Origin: Acanthochromis polyacanthus
Lineage: Eukaryota; Chordata; Actinopteri; Pomacentridae
Assembly: GCF_021347895.1 (NCBI RefSeq)
Contig: NC_067113.1
Coordinates: forward strand, 618,844 to 682,843
Length of the DNA: 64,000 bases
Reading direction: 5' to 3'
A program made the position numbers and the translations under genes. Positions 63,301 to 64,000 of the stretch are shown here, piece after piece (position 1 is the stretch's first letter; each line of letters opens with the position of its first letter). The notes under the pieces are model-generated. The model saw nothing but the letters and a program-made list of their open reading frames with translations, was not told where the DNA came from and ran no database searches.

Positions 63301-63546
63301 GGTGGAGACATGCGGCGGTGGTGTATTTGCAACGATTAAAAAAAATTTGAAGGAGCGGCGCTGGAATTTTAGTAGCAGCGGGCTGTCTCTCTCATGGTTC
63401 TTGTAATCCCTGGGATTAAAAGGAAAGAACACAAGACCTTTGAGACACTGCTCATATGAGTCATTTAAGTCAGAGATTCTGCTCTGACAACTAAGATGAA
63501 CTTTTACCTGTTAAGATTGTGCACGGCACAACAGAAATGGTTGTAT

Positions 63547-63790
63547 TTAAATGGTAAATGATTGTATTTATATAGTGCTTTTATCCAAAGCGCTTTACAT
63601 GATATGTCACATTTACCCATTCACACACTGATGGCAGAAGCTGCCATGCAAGGCGCTAACCACGACCCACCAGGAGCAATTAGGGGTTCAGTGTCTTGCT
63701 CAGGGACACCTCCACATGAGCTCGACGGGCTGAGGATCGACCCGGCAACCTTCCAGTTACAAGACGGCCACTCTACCCGCTGAGCCATGT
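63547..63790 (-). repeat. tRNA-derived SINE (AFC/V-SINE-like), near complete
   Basis: In minus orientation it reads from the tRNA-like head (GGAACATGGCTCAGCGGGTAG, complement of 63769-63789) through GCCGGGTCGATCC, GTGTCCCTGAGCAAGACACT and AATTGCTCCTGGTGGGTCG to AAGCGCTTTGGATAAAAGCA. It is close in sequence to the split copy at 47.4-49.2 kb. Confidence 0.8.
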
Positions 63791-64000
63791 TCCATTCATA
63801 AATAGTGTTATTATATGTTTCCTGATTTTTATTTTTTTTTCTGTGAAGAACCTAAACAGGGTTATTTGGTTATTATTTATTTCATAAATAGTGTTATTTA
63901 TGTCATTAATAGTGTTATTTATTTCCTGACTTTTTTTTCTGTGAAGATCCCGGAAAGGGTTATTAATATTTGGTTATGTGTGGCTTTCTGGAAAACAATG
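63791..64000. other. AT-rich tail with imperfect direct repeat
   Basis: TTTCCTGA...TTTTTTTCTGTGAAGA, then AGGGTTATT, occurs twice about 110 bp apart (63819 and 63930), with ATAAATAGTGTTATT units between. No gene. Confidence 0.5.

Noticed and set aside
61869..64000. Final tmtc1 exon
   Set aside because: No frame continuing the last TPR with an acceptor was seen; this stretch is repeats.

Overview
The window is vertebrate nuclear DNA, almost certainly from a teleost fish, probably a percomorph. The evidence is a split gene with canonical GT-AG introns of 0.2-14.7 kb and a dense load of typical fish repeats: Tc1/mariner, hAT, L2/Rex1-like LINEs, tRNA-derived SINEs, (CA)n microsatellites and a solo LTR. 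There are no operons, prokaryotic promoters or ribosome binding sites.

The only host gene I can support is tmtc1 on the + strand (transmembrane O-mannosyltransferase targeting cadherins 1). Ten consecutive internal exons (A to J, between 10806 and 61868) join in frame into 1302 bp, or 434 codons. They encode the last membrane segments of the N-terminal multi-pass domain followed by about nine and a half TPR repeats. The first exons (N-terminus and DUF1736 region) lie before the window and the last exon(s) lie after it.

Layout: 1-4.45 kb holds an L1/Tx1-like ORF1 fragment and a decayed hAT (ZMYM1-like) transposase, both minus strand. 6.6-8.1 kb and 11.1-11.5 kb hold (CA)n-flanked modules with telomere-like TTAGGG motifs. 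Intron A-B (10.9-20.9 kb) holds a SINE, two LINE 3' ends and two DNA-transposon derivatives. Intron B-C (21.0-28.1 kb) holds a 92-bp inverted-repeat structure containing a dead Tc1 copy, and an inverted second copy of a 1.15-kb element. Intron C-D (28.2-42.9 kb) holds a MITE with an inverted core, a 2.6-kb giant palindrome broken by a 1.0-kb insertion with a 9-bp duplication, a nearly full LINE and a solo LTR. Intron F-G (46.6-58.0 kb) holds a SINE split by a hAT-like element, two more Tc1 families, LINE debris, and a module with a P2X7-tail-like ORF and a CXC-domain pseudogene. The short 3' introns hold a Tc1 remnant, an L2 tail, another Tc1 fragment, a tetranucleotide array and SINEs.

All mobile-element coding regions examined carry stops, frameshifts or lost catalytic residues. 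The most unusual structures are the giant palindrome with its clean secondary insertion, the two dispersed elements present in opposite orientation, the element whose core is flipped between copies, and the P2X7-like/CXC module. Family names rest on motif recognition, not on searches.
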